DNA of 64,000 nucleotides from Bacteroidales bacterium (GCA_012521995.1 JAAYLH010000009.1:1-64000), one strand, 5' to 3'. Positions 25,960 through 35,822 are shown, counted from the first letter of the stretch. Numbers and translations are program-made. Notes: a model not told the origin generated them from the sequence alone.

Positions 25960-28599
25960 ATGAGACGCATGATTGCCCTTTCCCTTGGTTTCCTTTTTTC
26001 AATTACTGTTTTTGCGCAGCAAGCTGTTTATTCGCGCCTAAAGATCGATATGCAGGGTCGTGAGCTCAAGGAGTTGGCGGTGCTGGGTGTGGATACCGAA
26101 AGCCTGGAATATCGTGCTGGGCTTTATGTTGTTGGAGAGTATAGTGAATATGAGCAGGAACTTATTGCGGCAGCCGGTTTTTCTTATGAGGTCTTGATTG
26201 AGGATATGTCGGCATATTATGTAGGGCGAAATGCAGGCCTGGACAAGGCCGCTATCGAGGCTTCATGGCATCAGCCGGGCCGCAGCCAGAAATACCAGAC
26301 TCCCGCGAACTTCTCACTGGGGAGCATGGGCGGGTATTATACCTATGAGGAGTTGCTCGATGATCTGGATGCAATGCATGCCCAGTTTCCCGACCTGATT
26401 TCCGAAAAGGAACAAATTGGAACTCTCGTTTCCTTGCAGTGGCGCCCCGTTTACTGGCTTCGGATATCCAATAACCCAGCGGTAGAGCAGGATAAGCCAA
26501 AGGTGTTGTATACCGCCCTGATTCACGCACGCGAGCCCGCTTCCATGCAGCAGATGATTTACCAGATGTGGTATTTGCTTGAGAATTATGGTACGGATCC
26601 TGAAGTCACCTACCTGGTGGACAACACCGAGATGTATTTCGTGCCCTGCATCAACCCCGATGGTTATATCCACAACCAAACCACCAATCCCAATGGGGGC
26701 GGGATGCACCGCAAGAATATGCGGCCCAATGCGGGCGGCAGCACCGGCGTGGACCTGAACCGCAACTTTGGTTACCACTGGGGGCACGATAATTCAGGCT
26801 CCTCTCCAACTCCTTCTTCAGAGACCTATCGCGGAACGGGCCCCTTCTCGGAACCCGAAACACAGATCGTGAAATACATTGCCGAGCAGTTCGATTTCAA
26901 ATTGGCCCTGAACAACCATACTTATTCCGACTTGCTGATCTACCCCTGGGGCTATCAGGATCAGCTGACTCCTGATGGGGAGATCTTTTCTGCATTCGCT
27001 GAATTACTTACTCGCGAAAATAATTACACATACGGAACCTGCTATGAGACCCTGAATTACCTCTCTAACGGAGGCTCTGACGACTGGTTTTACGGCGAGC
27101 AGGAAACCAAGGATAAGGTTTTTGCTTTTACCCCCGAGGCGGGCAAGCCTTCCGATGGATTCTGGCCTGCCATGAACCGCATTGAAGAGATCTGCGCGGG
27201 CCATACCTGGATGAACCTGAAACTGGCTCACCTGGCCCTGGCGTTTGCCGAGTTGAAGCCCCTGGCCGATCAGCAGGTGGAATCGCATACTTTTTATTTT
27301 TCCTTTGAATTGAAAAATCTGGGACTCGTTTCACCTTCCAGCTTCACCGTATCGGTGCAGCCCATCAGCCCCTTGATCGTTTCTACAGGGGAAGCCAAAA
27401 CATTTGAGGGGCTGGAAATGCTTGAAACCGCTGTGGATTCCATACAGGTCACCCTGCATCCCTCCACTTATGCAGGGCTCACCTTCGATTATGAGGTGTT
27501 GCTTGACAATGGTGGATTCATCTGGCGCGATACCATCCGCGGCTATTTTGGAGAAGCTCCCGTACTTTTTACGGATGACTTTTCGAACAACGAAAACTGG
27601 AACAGCAGCCAGTGGGGCCTCACCGGCGCGCATTACGTTTCGGCGCCCAATTCAATGACTGACAGCCCCGGCGGGCAATACGGCAATTTTGCCAATGCCA
27701 TCCTGAACATGAAAAACCCTGTTGACCTGAGCAACCACGAACTGGCTTTTGTGGAGTTCTCGGCCCGCTGGGATATTGAAAGCAATTATGACTATGCCCA
27801 GTTCCAGATCTCCGATAATGGGGGCAATACCTGGGTTGCGTTGCCTGGCTTGTATACCCGCAATGGATCGGGCAACCAAGATTCAGGCCAGCCTTTATAT
27901 GACGGCGCCCAAACCACCTGGGTGCAGGAAAAGATTTCCTTGGAAGCCTTTGCTGGAAAGGAAATCCTGATGCGCTTCCGTTTGGTTAGCGATGTAAGCC
28001 TTACCAAGGATGGCTTTTATTTTGACGACTTCAATATTTATGCCCTGGAGGACTTTCAGCCTGTGGCTCCGGTAATCACAGGGCAACAGGAGCTGAGCAT
28101 CCTGATGGGTGAAACGTTCTCGCTTGAGATGGAGTGGCTTTCCGTAGAGGATGACTTTGTGCTCTATCCCGACGGGCATACCCTCGAGGTCCTGCCTGGT
28201 GAACACTTTTCCTTTGAAGGCGAGACCATTGTTCCCGATCCTGATTTTTACGGAATGCTCGAGGTGCCCCTGAAGGTAAACAATGGAATCCTTGAAAGTG
28301 AGGTATATTCTTTTGAAGTTGAAGTGCTCAACACAATGGATGCCGGGTTGATGCAACAAGGAAAGCTGCAGGTGTTTTATAACCAGCCTGGCAAGTCGTT
28401 GGTTTTGGTGTCAAGTCACCTCAGGGAATCCGGTGAGCTTCATCTGAGTATTTACGACCTTTATGGCAGGCTTGTATTTCGTGAGGGGGTATTGCTTTCA
28501 AGCGAAAGGCAAACCATTCCCTTAGATCTCCGCTCAGGGGTTTACCTGTTTGAACTCAGGGGCAGGGATGCATACAGAGGCAAATTCAGCGTACAGTAA
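25960..28599 (+). CDS. Secreted M14 zinc carboxypeptidase with T9SS sorting domain
   Basis: Exported metallo-carboxypeptidase of 879 residues. A Sec signal peptide covers residues ~1-20 (cut after FAQ). The M14 domain (~125-420) keeps the zinc ligands HAREP (His189, Glu192) and His320 (NNHTYS), the substrate Arg-Asn pair DLNRNFGYHWG (268-269) and the catalytic Glu393 (FTPEAGKPSDG). A beta-sandwich resembling the MAM/immune-inhibitor-A type module follows (~545-700), then a linker domain and a C-terminal T9SS type A sorting domain (~795-879) with LSIYDLYGRLV and GVYLFELRG. The protein is therefore probably released or anchored at the cell surface. It is followed 24 bp later by rlmD. Confidence 0.92.
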   Translation: MRRMIALSLGFLFSITVFAQQAVYSRLKIDMQGRELKELAVLGVDTESLEYRAGLYVVGEYSEYEQELIAAAGFSYEVLIEDMSAYYVGRNAGLDKAAIEASWHQPGRSQKYQTPANFSLGSMGGYYTYEELLDDLDAMHAQFPDLISEKEQIGTLVSLQWRPVYWLRISNNPAVEQDKPKVLYTALIHAREPASMQQMIYQMWYLLENYGTDPEVTYLVDNTEMYFVPCINPDGYIHNQTTNPNGGGMHRKNMRPNAGGSTGVDLNRNFGYHWGHDNSGSSPTPSSETYRGTGPFSEPETQIVKYIAEQFDFKLALNNHTYSDLLIYPWGYQDQLTPDGEIFSAFAELLTRENNYTYGTCYETLNYLSNGGSDDWFYGEQETKDKVFAFTPEAGKPSDGFWPAMNRIEEICAGHTWMNLKLAHLALAFAELKPLADQQVESHTFYFSFELKNLGLVSPSSFTVSVQPISPLIVSTGEAKTFEGLEMLETAVDSIQVTLHPSTYAGLTFDYEVLLDNGGFIWRDTIRGYFGEAPVLFTDDFSNNENWNSSQWGLTGAHYVSAPNSMTDSPGGQYGNFANAILNMKNPVDLSNHELAFVEFSARWDIESNYDYAQFQISDNGGNTWVALPGLYTRNGSGNQDSGQPLYDGAQTTWVQEKISLEAFAGKEILMRFRLVSDVSLTKDGFYFDDFNIYALEDFQPVAPVITGQQELSILMGETFSLEMEWLSVEDDFVLYPDGHTLEVLPGEHFSFEGETIVPDPDFYGMLEVPLKVNNGILESEVYSFEVEVLNTMDAGLMQQGKLQVFYNQPGKSLVLVSSHLRESGELHLSIYDLYGRLVFREGVLLSSERQTIPLDLRSGVYLFELRGRDAYRGKFSVQ

Positions 28600-28623
28600 T
28601 TTTGAATCAGAACAGAACAGCCT

Positions 28624-30054
28624 ATGGCACGCAGACATCCCTTGTTTAACCAGGTAATCGAGAACCTTACCATTACTGGCTTTGCCGCCGAAGGCAAGGC
28701 CATTGCACGGGTAGGGGAGATGGTACTGTTTCTCAATTACGGGGCTCCGGGCGATGTGGTGGATGTCAGAATCAGCAAAACCAAAAAGAACTTCCTGGAG
28801 GGGGAAATCCTTAGGATTCATAAGCCTTCCGAAGACCGTACGGAGCCCTTCTGTGCGCATTTCGGCATTTGCGGGGGTTGTAAATGGCAGCACCTGGGCT
28901 ATGACAGGCAGTTGCACTACAAGCAGCAGCAAGTGGTCGACAGCCTTGAACGCATCGGAAGGGTGAAGCCCGGCAGCTTTGAGTTGGTGCCCATTGCAGG
29001 CACTGAGCATGCCACCTTTTACCGCAACAAGCTTGAATTTACCTTTTCCAACAAGCGCTGGCTTACCCGCAAAGACATTGATTCGGGCAGGGAATTTAAA
29101 GACCTTGACGGGCTGGGATTTCACATCCCGGGGCTTTATGATAAAGTGTTGGATATTGAGAAATGCTGGCTGCAGCCCGAGCCTTCCAATTCCATACGAT
29201 TAGCCGTAAAAGGATTTGCCAAGGAGAAAGGACTGTCCTTTTACAACATCAAAGAGGATGCAGGGCTGCTGCGCAACCTAATCATCCGCAACAGCTCGAC
29301 AGGGGAGGTGATGGTCTCGATGATCTTTGGTGAAGATAAGCCTGAGCAGATCAGCCTTGTCATGGACTATATCCGCGACAGCTTCCCTGAAGTGACTACC
29401 CTCGCCTATTTCATCAACGACAAGAAAAACAGCAGCCTTGCCGATCTTGAGGCTGTGATATACCACGGCAAGCCCTTTATGTTGGAGGAAATGGAAGGGC
29501 TGAGGTTTGCCATCGGGCCCAAGTCGTTTTTTCAGACTAATGCGCCCCAGGCTTATAAGCTTTACCGTATTGCCCGTGATTTTGCAGGGCTGGAAGGTCA
29601 TGAACTGGTTTATGACCTCTATACGGGTACGGGCACCATTGCCTTATTCCTTGCGCAGCAGGCCGCTAAAGTGGTCGGTGTGGAATATGTGGAAGAGGCT
29701 GTGGAGCATGCCCGTGAGAACGCAGCATTCAATGGTGTGACCAATACCCTGTTTTTTGCTGGTGATATGGCCAGTGTATTCAACGAAACGCTGCTTGACC
29801 GCCACGGCTATCCCCATGTGGTAGTGACTGACCCTCCCCGTGCAGGGATGCATCCCGATGTGGTGAAGCAGATCATTCGCAGCGGGGCAGATAAAGTGAT
29901 TTACGTCAGTTGCAATCCCGCCACTCAGGCCAGAGACATTGCGATGCTTAGCAATATGTACATCCTCAAAAAGGTGCAGCCTGTGGACATGTTCCCCCAT
30001 ACCCAGCATGTGGAAAGCGTGGCACTGCTCATCCGCAAGGGAAGGGAAGGCTAA
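28624..30054 (+). CDS. rlmD: 23S rRNA (uracil-1939-C5)-methyltransferase RlmD-like
   Basis: SAM-dependent RNA m5U methyltransferase of the RlmD/RumA family (476 residues). It shows an N-terminal TRAM-type domain (residues ~10-70), the [4Fe-4S] motif CAHFGICGGCKWQHL (78-92), the SAM loop VYDLYTGTGTIALFLA (~330), the motif VVTDPPRAGMHP and the catalytic Cys in VIYVSCNPATQARD. Related RlmCD-type enzymes methylate U747 as well as U1939, so the exact target base is not certain. It probably shares a transcript with the carboxypeptidase gene or starts from an internal promoter. Confidence 0.92.
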   Translation: MARRHPLFNQVIENLTITGFAAEGKAIARVGEMVLFLNYGAPGDVVDVRISKTKKNFLEGEILRIHKPSEDRTEPFCAHFGICGGCKWQHLGYDRQLHYKQQQVVDSLERIGRVKPGSFELVPIAGTEHATFYRNKLEFTFSNKRWLTRKDIDSGREFKDLDGLGFHIPGLYDKVLDIEKCWLQPEPSNSIRLAVKGFAKEKGLSFYNIKEDAGLLRNLIIRNSSTGEVMVSMIFGEDKPEQISLVMDYIRDSFPEVTTLAYFINDKKNSSLADLEAVIYHGKPFMLEEMEGLRFAIGPKSFFQTNAPQAYKLYRIARDFAGLEGHELVYDLYTGTGTIALFLAQQAAKVVGVEYVEEAVEHARENAAFNGVTNTLFFAGDMASVFNETLLDRHGYPHVVVTDPPRAGMHPDVVKQIIRSGADKVIYVSCNPATQARDIAMLSNMYILKKVQPVDMFPHTQHVESVALLIRKGREG

Positions 30055-30125
30055 TCGTCTTTTTCAGGGCTTGCGAACAAGATGAGGGAATAGTTGTTTA
30101 TGGATAAAACAACATCCTGAATTTT

Positions 30126-30776
30126 ATGAAGACAGCGCTTGTTATAGGAGCTACCGGACTGGTTGGCTATCAATTGGTGAAGCAATTGATGGAAGATAAG
30201 GATTTTGGGAAGGTGGTGGTGTTTTCCCGCCGTGTCACGGGGTTGGTAAGTCCCAGGCTGGAAGAGCACTTGATTGACTTTGACCATCCCGAGCAATGGC
30301 AGCACCTGGTGAAGGGTGATGTGTTGTTCTCGGCTTTAGGGACCACCCTTGCCAGGGCAGGCAGTAAAAAGGCGCAGTACAAGGTTGATCACGGGTATCA
30401 ATTTCAGTTTGCTGCTGCCGCTGCACGCAATGCCGTGCCTGCCTATGTGCTGGTGTCGTCGGCAGGCGCAAGCCCCAAAAGCATGACCTTCTATATGCGT
30501 ATGAAGGGTGAACTGGAGCGCGATGTGAAGGGATTGCTGTTCTCCTCCCTTGCCCTGATCAAGCCGGGTCCCCTGGTTGGCGCGCGCCCTGAGAAGCGTT
30601 TTGGTGAGCAGCTGGGCTTGGCGGTAATCTTTTTCTTCAATGGATTAGGGCTTTTCAGGAAATATCGGCCCATTAAAGGAGAAGAGGTGGCACGGGCCAT
30701 GATCAAGGCCTATAAGCAGGGCAAACCAGGAGTGTCTTCATATAACCTGGATGCCTTGTTTGACCTTGCCCGATAA
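30126..30776 (+). CDS. NAD(P)-binding epimerase-like oxidoreductase
   Basis: Short Rossmann-fold protein (216 residues) of the NAD(P)H-binding/TIP30-like family. It starts MKTALVIGATGLVGYQLVKQL (residues 1-21, GxTGxxG loop), has the SALGTT segment, YVLVSSAGAS and the YxxxK-like MRMKGELERDV, and ends with a helix typical of the atypical short-chain dehydrogenases. The substrate is unknown. Confidence 0.85.
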   Translation: MKTALVIGATGLVGYQLVKQLMEDKDFGKVVVFSRRVTGLVSPRLEEHLIDFDHPEQWQHLVKGDVLFSALGTTLARAGSKKAQYKVDHGYQFQFAAAAARNAVPAYVLVSSAGASPKSMTFYMRMKGELERDVKGLLFSSLALIKPGPLVGARPEKRFGEQLGLAVIFFFNGLGLFRKYRPIKGEEVARAMIKAYKQGKPGVSSYNLDALFDLAR

Positions 30777-30790
30777 GCTCTTTCTTCAAT

Positions 30791-30822
30791 AAAAAACGGC
30801 AACCCGCAAGCAGTAGGTTGCC
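30791..30822 (-). terminator. Intrinsic terminator of the deiminase gene
   Basis: On the minus strand GGCAACC (30822-30816) and GGTTGCC (30804-30798) form a 7-bp stem with an 11-nt loop, followed by GTTTTTT. It lies 26 bp after the stop at 30848. Confidence 0.75.
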
Positions 30823-30847
30823 ATCTCTGTTTTCTTATGTTAAGGTA

Positions 30848-33037
30848 CTATCGGATCATGATCTTCTCCAGTTGGGAGATGTTTCCGTCGGTAAGGCGCA
30901 CGAGGTATATCCCCGCGGGCTGTCCGCTGAGGTTGATCCGCAACAGGGGATCCGTGCTGCTTGGAGGTATCTCACCCCTGTAGACAATCTGGCCCTGTAG
31001 GTTGGTTACCAATATCTCCACTTTTGCAGCCTTGGCTGGCAGGCTGAGGTTTATCAGTCCATCGGAAGGATTTGGATACACCATGAAACCCAGTTTGCGT
31101 TCGGGAGTGGTTATGCTGACTGTTGACTGCTGGAAAACGGCTGTTGCCGTGGTGTTCTCTTCCAGGGTGATTGTGATGGTTTCCGTGTCGAGGGTTTGCG
31201 CTCCAGGCATCACCTGCCAGTGGTCGAAGAGCCAGCCTGAGCTAGCGCTGGCAGTGAGTTCTACATTGGCCCCAGGTTCGTAATAATAGGTTCCAGCCTG
31301 GGGTACCGTGCTGCCCTGTCCTTCTGTTTCCACCAGGAGCATGATGTTGTTGGGCCCTGCCACCTGGACATAGTCCGTGCGGGTAACCTGAGTGTCGCCG
31401 TCAACGGTGAGGCTTATTGTTTTCAGGCCGGTGGTTTGGTATGTGACTTCATGGGGTCCTGGCCCTTCTGCTGTCTCGGGTATAGCACCCTCGCCAAAAT
31501 CCCATTCATAGCTATGCTGTCCCTCCGTGCAGAGCTGAAAGTTCACAGTCTCTCCGGTGAGCACCTGCTGCAGGTCGGAATAGAAGTCCATACCCAACCC
31601 GTCAAGGAATAAGCTGTAATGGCCTGCGGGGGCTACCAGGGGCTTGGTGCCGGTTTTTTCGTTTGCGTTGGTGGCGCTGAAATAGTAGAATATCTCAGTG
31701 TTGCACTCTTGCCTGGGAATAGAGAACCTGAAGGTATCGTTTTCGAGCACCATTTGCTGGGCGGTAAATCCCTGCTGGGGATCTGTGGTCCAGTGGATAT
31801 TTGCCTGGGTGATGCCTGAAAAACTGTTGATGGCCGCTTTCATCTCGTAGGGTCCCTGCCAGGAGGCCAGGGTGTCAGGGCTTGCGTGGGCAAACAGTAT
31901 GGGGTCGTCTGCACCAATTTCCCTTGAGATGCAATGAATGGCGCCACTGGCACCAATCACCGACTCCATGTTGATTCCCACAATATTGTAGCCCGGCATG
32001 GCTTCCTGATATATTTGCAGGGCCTGATTGTCAGGATAGAGCCCATAGGTTGGGACAAGCACAAGGCCATTCAGGATGATGGAATTGGTGTAGGTGCGAT
32101 AGCTGGTATTCGGGGAATAATATCCCGACCCGCTTGCAGGCATTGGGATACGCACCACTTTATAAGGCCGGTTATAAACACTTGGGTAAGTGTTGAGAAC
32201 TTCCTGAAGGTTGCTTTCGATGTAGGGTCCATCGGAAACGCCTGTGGGAAATTGTCCGACCAGGAGGGTCTCCTCGTTGATCAGCTTCATGTGCATGTCA
32301 ATGTGGCTGATGTTATCGAAGGGTAATTCAGGCATCTTGATATAGCGCTCTATGCCCATGAAATTGTACACAATATTGTCAATCTGCGTTTCCGAAAGGC
32401 TGCTGTTCTCGGTAAGGATCAGTTCTGAAGAAAAGGCGGTTCCAAAACCATCGGTCATAAAGTTACCTCCTGTTGCAATCAGGCGGTTGGGGTTATTTGT
32501 CATTTGGTAAATAGGCAGGTCCAGATGATTGGCCATCACCACCGGAATCTGGTCGTCATAAGGACGCGGGCGGTTATATACCCAGTCGGTAAAAGCCAGT
32601 TGCCCGTCTTCTGCCAGGTAGATGCTCTGAGGTCCAAAATCTCTTACCCAAACCGAATTAAAGGATGCCTGCAAAAACTCAATATTGTCGAGGGGTACAT
32701 TGCCGTTGGTAAGGTAGTTTTGAACATAAGAAATATTATCACAAACAATGTACACCTTAACCACCTGACGGGCGTGTCGCACGATCTCACGCAGCTCATT
32801 GGAATAACTGGCCCAGGTAATGATGACGCCCTGAACTTCTTCAAACTCCCCCGGTGCCCGTGGAATGCCTGAAGGAGGGGTGGTGGACTTCCCCTCGGGG
32901 ATGTTTTCCAGGTATTCCTGGTAGATCTCCTTTTCTGCTTCAGTCATCCACTTGGGTAGCGGATCCTGCGCAAAAAGGCTTGTCGAAAGGAAAAGGCTTA
33001 TGAGAAACAGAACTTTAAAGGAACGGGTGGGTAACAT
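30848..33037 (-). CDS. Secreted peptidylarginine/agmatine-deiminase family enzyme with PKD and T9SS domains
   Basis: Exported guanidino-modifying enzyme of 729 residues. After a signal peptide (~1-23, ...LFAQ) comes a PAD_porph domain (~45-395) with the catalytic set Asp133 (WVRDFGP), His245 and Asp247 (SHIDMHMK) and Cys369 (GAIHCISREIG), the spacing of Porphyromonas-type peptidylarginine deiminase and agmatine deiminase. A beta region, a PKD-like domain (~490-570, YEWDFGEG), a divergent InlB B-repeat-like domain (~570-640, SSGWLFDHWQV) and a T9SS type A sorting domain (~655-729, GFMVYPNPSDG, AGIYLVRLTDG) follow. Whether it citrullinates proteins or acts on free arginine or agmatine is open; export and surface delivery favour an extracellular substrate. 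Confidence 0.9.
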   Translation of the reverse strand: MLPTRSFKVLFLISLFLSTSLFAQDPLPKWMTEAEKEIYQEYLENIPEGKSTTPPSGIPRAPGEFEEVQGVIITWASYSNELREIVRHARQVVKVYIVCDNISYVQNYLTNGNVPLDNIEFLQASFNSVWVRDFGPQSIYLAEDGQLAFTDWVYNRPRPYDDQIPVVMANHLDLPIYQMTNNPNRLIATGGNFMTDGFGTAFSSELILTENSSLSETQIDNIVYNFMGIERYIKMPELPFDNISHIDMHMKLINEETLLVGQFPTGVSDGPYIESNLQEVLNTYPSVYNRPYKVVRIPMPASGSGYYSPNTSYRTYTNSIILNGLVLVPTYGLYPDNQALQIYQEAMPGYNIVGINMESVIGASGAIHCISREIGADDPILFAHASPDTLASWQGPYEMKAAINSFSGITQANIHWTTDPQQGFTAQQMVLENDTFRFSIPRQECNTEIFYYFSATNANEKTGTKPLVAPAGHYSLFLDGLGMDFYSDLQQVLTGETVNFQLCTEGQHSYEWDFGEGAIPETAEGPGPHEVTYQTTGLKTISLTVDGDTQVTRTDYVQVAGPNNIMLLVETEGQGSTVPQAGTYYYEPGANVELTASASSGWLFDHWQVMPGAQTLDTETITITLEENTTATAVFQQSTVSITTPERKLGFMVYPNPSDGLINLSLPAKAAKVEILVTNLQGQIVYRGEIPPSSTDPLLRINLSGQPAGIYLVRLTDGNISQLEKIMIR

Positions 33038-33077
33038 TGGTAAAACTGAATTTAAGTAGGGTATTGGATTAGGACCC

Positions 33078-33085
33078 CAAAAGTA
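33078..33085 (-). promoter_or_regulatory. Candidate -7 box, deiminase gene
   Basis: TACTTTTG on the minus strand, 40 bp upstream of the ATG at 33037; match to TAnnTTTG. Confidence 0.4.
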
Positions 33086-33105
33086 ATCAATGATTTGGAA
33101 AGGAT

Positions 33106-33375
33106 TCAGTAAATTTCAAAATTTTCGAATCCGCTGAGGGGGGCTGTGGTGGTGTCTGTTTTGTTGACGTGGGCCCATGAAGGGCCTTTGCTGACCCAGA
33201 GTATGAACATTTCCAGTGGGGCTTCCTCTCCTTCTGCTTCAATGTAAACGCTGCCATCAGGAAGGTTTTTTACAAACCCTGCAATCCCGTATTCCAGTGC
33301 TTTGGCACGGGTATGATACCTGAACCCCACGCCCTGGACGCGTCCATGAACCCTTATGTGTATGGCCTTTTTCAT
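33106..33375 (-). CDS. acyP: Acylphosphatase
   Basis: Small enzyme (89 residues) hydrolysing acyl phosphates. It has the complete signature VHGRVQGVGFRYHTRAKA (residues ~7-24, phosphate-binding loop and catalytic Arg), GFVKNLPDGSVYIEAEG with the catalytic Asn, and a C-terminal FEIY. The frame is open to 33429, overlapping the upstream gene, but the ATG at 33375 begins the family's MKKAIHIRVHG and lies 13 bp after that gene's stop, so it is likely translated from the same transcript. Confidence 0.93.
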   Translation of the reverse strand: MKKAIHIRVHGRVQGVGFRYHTRAKALEYGIAGFVKNLPDGSVYIEAEGEEAPLEMFILWVSKGPSWAHVNKTDTTTAPLSGFENFEIY

Positions 33376-33388
33376 GTGACCCGGGTTT

Positions 33389-34759
33389 TCAGAAAGGGAT
33401 GACTTTTTCCACCCGCTTATTGCGGACAAACCCGCTGATGATCAGGCGCGCGTCGCGGTTGTCGTTGGCTGGCTTGAGCAGGCCTTCCAGGTGAGCAGGA
33501 GTCATGGCCTGCATCTGACCGGGCTCGGCATAACCTGCGGCACTGAAGCGGCCCCCTTCAATTAAGACCAGGTATTTCTCCCCGTAATGGCGGCCCTTGT
33601 CGATAATGATCATGTTCTGGGCGGGCATCGAAGCATTCTCTATGGCCTCCTTAACCCGCTGATTATAGCTCTGCGCCGGCTCTATCCCCAGGCAGGCCCC
33701 AAGGCATTGCTTTACGGCATACTGAAAGCAGGCCCCGCTGGTCGGAAATAGCCCGCTGAGATTCTGGCAGAGGTGGTATTGCGCTACCAGCTTAAACAGG
33801 AACTGCCTGCCCATTTCCTTGTTGGCAAAGCTTGTGTGCGGGTTTTGGCCATTGCTTGTCTTTTCGACCTTCAGATTCAGGTAGCCTTCGGCATCGGTAA
33901 AGCTGTACAAGCCATAATTGAAGAAATTCCGGCGCTGCCTGCGGTTAAACAGGGGCTGGTGGCGTTTGATCTCCTCCGATTCCAGCAGCAGGGCTGCCAA
34001 CTCGCTGCCCGTTTCCTGGAAGTCCACGCGGCATACCTGCCCCGCCATCTCCAGGGCTTTGACCGACTTCAAGTTCGTGAAATGGCTCATTACCCGCTGG
34101 CGCAGGCTCTTGCTCTTCCCAATGTAAATGATCTCTTCCTTTTCGTTAAAGAAGTAATAAACCCCCGTTTTCTGGGGGAGTGCATCCAACTGCTCTTTCT
34201 TCAATGCGGGGTTGATTGCCTGATGGGTGCCCAATGAGCCGGAGAACCCATTGAGGAAGCCATCAGGGTGCTTTTCAAGAAGCAACTCAAAAAGCTGCAC
34301 CGTGGCCAGGGCATCGCCGGCAGCGCGGTGGCGGTTGTTTATGCCGATCTTCAAATCCTCGCATAGCCTGCCCAGGCTGTATGACTTCTTTCCGGGCAGC
34401 AGTTTTCGGCTGATCTTTACCGTGCAAAGATGATCGCGGCTGTAGTCGTAGCCCAGGCTTTTGAATTCATTGCGAATGAAATTGTAATCGAAGCTTACGT
34501 TGTGGGCCACAAAGACTGTGTCTTTCGTTAACTCAACCAGGTCCTTGGCAATCTCGAAAAACCTGGGGGCCCTGGCAACCATTTCATCCGTAATTCCCGT
34601 CATACGGGTAATGAAGGGCGGAATACGCCGTTCAGGATTGATGAGGGTGCAGTACTCCCTGACCACCTTTTCTCCGTCGTGGATGAACACGGCAATCTCG
34701 GTGATCTTGTCGCGATAAGGATTTCCTCCCGTGGTTTCGATGTCGATAATGGCGTACAT
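33389..34759 (-). CDS. DEDDh exonuclease fused to a GIY-YIG nuclease domain
   Basis: A two-nuclease fusion of 456 residues. Residues ~1-165 form a DnaQ-like 3'-5' exonuclease: DIETTGG (Exo I), HNVSFDYNFI (Exo II), HRAAGDA (Exo III His/Asp). Residues ~195-280 form a UvrC-like GIY-YIG endonuclease: GVYYFFNEKEEIIYIGKS with Arg and Glu later in the domain. The rest resembles the UvrC-linked tail with a ACLGACLG cysteine segment. This matches the DNA polymerase III epsilon-like/Cho-type proteins found across bacteria and suggests a DNA-repair role. It lies upstream of acyP, with which it probably forms an operon. Confidence 0.9.
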   Translation of the reverse strand: MYAIIDIETTGGNPYRDKITEIAVFIHDGEKVVREYCTLINPERRIPPFITRMTGITDEMVARAPRFFEIAKDLVELTKDTVFVAHNVSFDYNFIRNEFKSLGYDYSRDHLCTVKISRKLLPGKKSYSLGRLCEDLKIGINNRHRAAGDALATVQLFELLLEKHPDGFLNGFSGSLGTHQAINPALKKEQLDALPQKTGVYYFFNEKEEIIYIGKSKSLRQRVMSHFTNLKSVKALEMAGQVCRVDFQETGSELAALLLESEEIKRHQPLFNRRQRRNFFNYGLYSFTDAEGYLNLKVEKTSNGQNPHTSFANKEMGRQFLFKLVAQYHLCQNLSGLFPTSGACFQYAVKQCLGACLGIEPAQSYNQRVKEAIENASMPAQNMIIIDKGRHYGEKYLVLIEGGRFSAAGYAEPGQMQAMTPAHLEGLLKPANDNRDARLIISGFVRNKRVEKVIPF

Positions 34760-34828
34760 ATGCCCTGGCAGAAATTACCTGTAAAAGTAATTATTTTTGC
34801 CCGCTTTTGGCCTGATTCAACCGGGTGA

Positions 34829-35782
34829 TTATGAGCCCTGGTTCCCCATTGTCTGAAAGGGTATGGCACGACAGGACGGCTGCGAAGCTCCTTTGATCAG
34901 GCGGGTAATGCTGCCATCAGAAAGGCTTAGGTAATAGATGTCGCTTGCCCGCTGCGCTGCTGTCTTTTTTCCCGAAAAAATCACGCCTTGTTTGTCGCTG
35001 CTCCAGCTGAAGTCGCTGATAAATACCTCTTCAGGTGAAATGAGGGTTCCGGTCACGGTCGATTCATCGTAATGATAAAGGGCAAGGGATGTCTTTCTTG
35101 GCCTGCCTGCAGGCTCTTCAGGGCCTGTTCCTATCAGCCAGCCATTGCCGTCGGGGGAGGGTAAGATTACCGTTGATTCATTGTACTCCAATAACCCGAA
35201 TTTTTCATTCAATACGGCATGGCCGATAAGAGCTCCTGTTTTTTCAAACTGGTACAGATATTTGGTGTCGTGGGCGTAAACGGAAGCCCCATCATAGGAC
35301 CAGGACGGGGAAAGAATGTTAGCCCCCTCACGGGCGATGACGTACTTGTTCTCCTCACGGGCATGCCCTACAATGGCCACACGGTAGGAGGAACCATTGT
35401 TGTCAACCCTTGCGGAAAAAAGAAAGTGGTTCTCTGTGGGCGACCACACCGGACCCCAGGAAGTGCCCTGAACATCCTCGATGATGTTGGTGTTGCGATT
35501 GGGGAAATCAAACACGGCGATCCGCTGCTTGTTACCAACATTGCTAACATAGGCAAGATATCGGCCATCAAATGACAGCGAGGGCTCTGAACCCGGCCCA
35601 ACCTCCAAATGGGCATTATCCTTCAAACCTGCCACTTGAATGATGCCATCCGAAACATAAGCAATACGCTCTTTCAGTTCAGGTTCCTGCTCCTGCTGCT
35701 TGCAGGAAAAACCGGAAAACAGGTATACAAAAAAGGTAATTAATATCAAACCCTTAAAGCTAAAAAGTATGTTCTTGTTCAT
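34829..35782 (-). CDS. TolB/PD40-like beta-propeller lipoprotein
   Basis: Predicted lipoprotein of 317 residues (start ATG at 35782; a TTG 15 bp upstream is less likely). The signal peptide ends in the lipobox FSGFSC (Cys at ~residue 27). The mature part is made of WD40/PD40-type repeats with signatures such as PSLSFDGRYLAYVSN, GPVWSPTENHFLFSA, SPSWSYDGASVYAHD and DFSWSSDKQGVIFSGK, i.e. a partial beta-propeller. Role unknown; such proteins usually bind partners in the periplasm. Confidence 0.82.
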   Translation of the reverse strand: MNKNILFSFKGLILITFFVYLFSGFSCKQQEQEPELKERIAYVSDGIIQVAGLKDNAHLEVGPGSEPSLSFDGRYLAYVSNVGNKQRIAVFDFPNRNTNIIEDVQGTSWGPVWSPTENHFLFSARVDNNGSSYRVAIVGHAREENKYVIAREGANILSPSWSYDGASVYAHDTKYLYQFEKTGALIGHAVLNEKFGLLEYNESTVILPSPDGNGWLIGTGPEEPAGRPRKTSLALYHYDESTVTGTLISPEEVFISDFSWSSDKQGVIFSGKKTAAQRASDIYYLSLSDGSITRLIKGASQPSCRAIPFQTMGNQGS

Positions 35783-35822
35783 TATCGTTTGATTCAACCC
35801 GGGGGTGCCTCCCGAAAATTTG

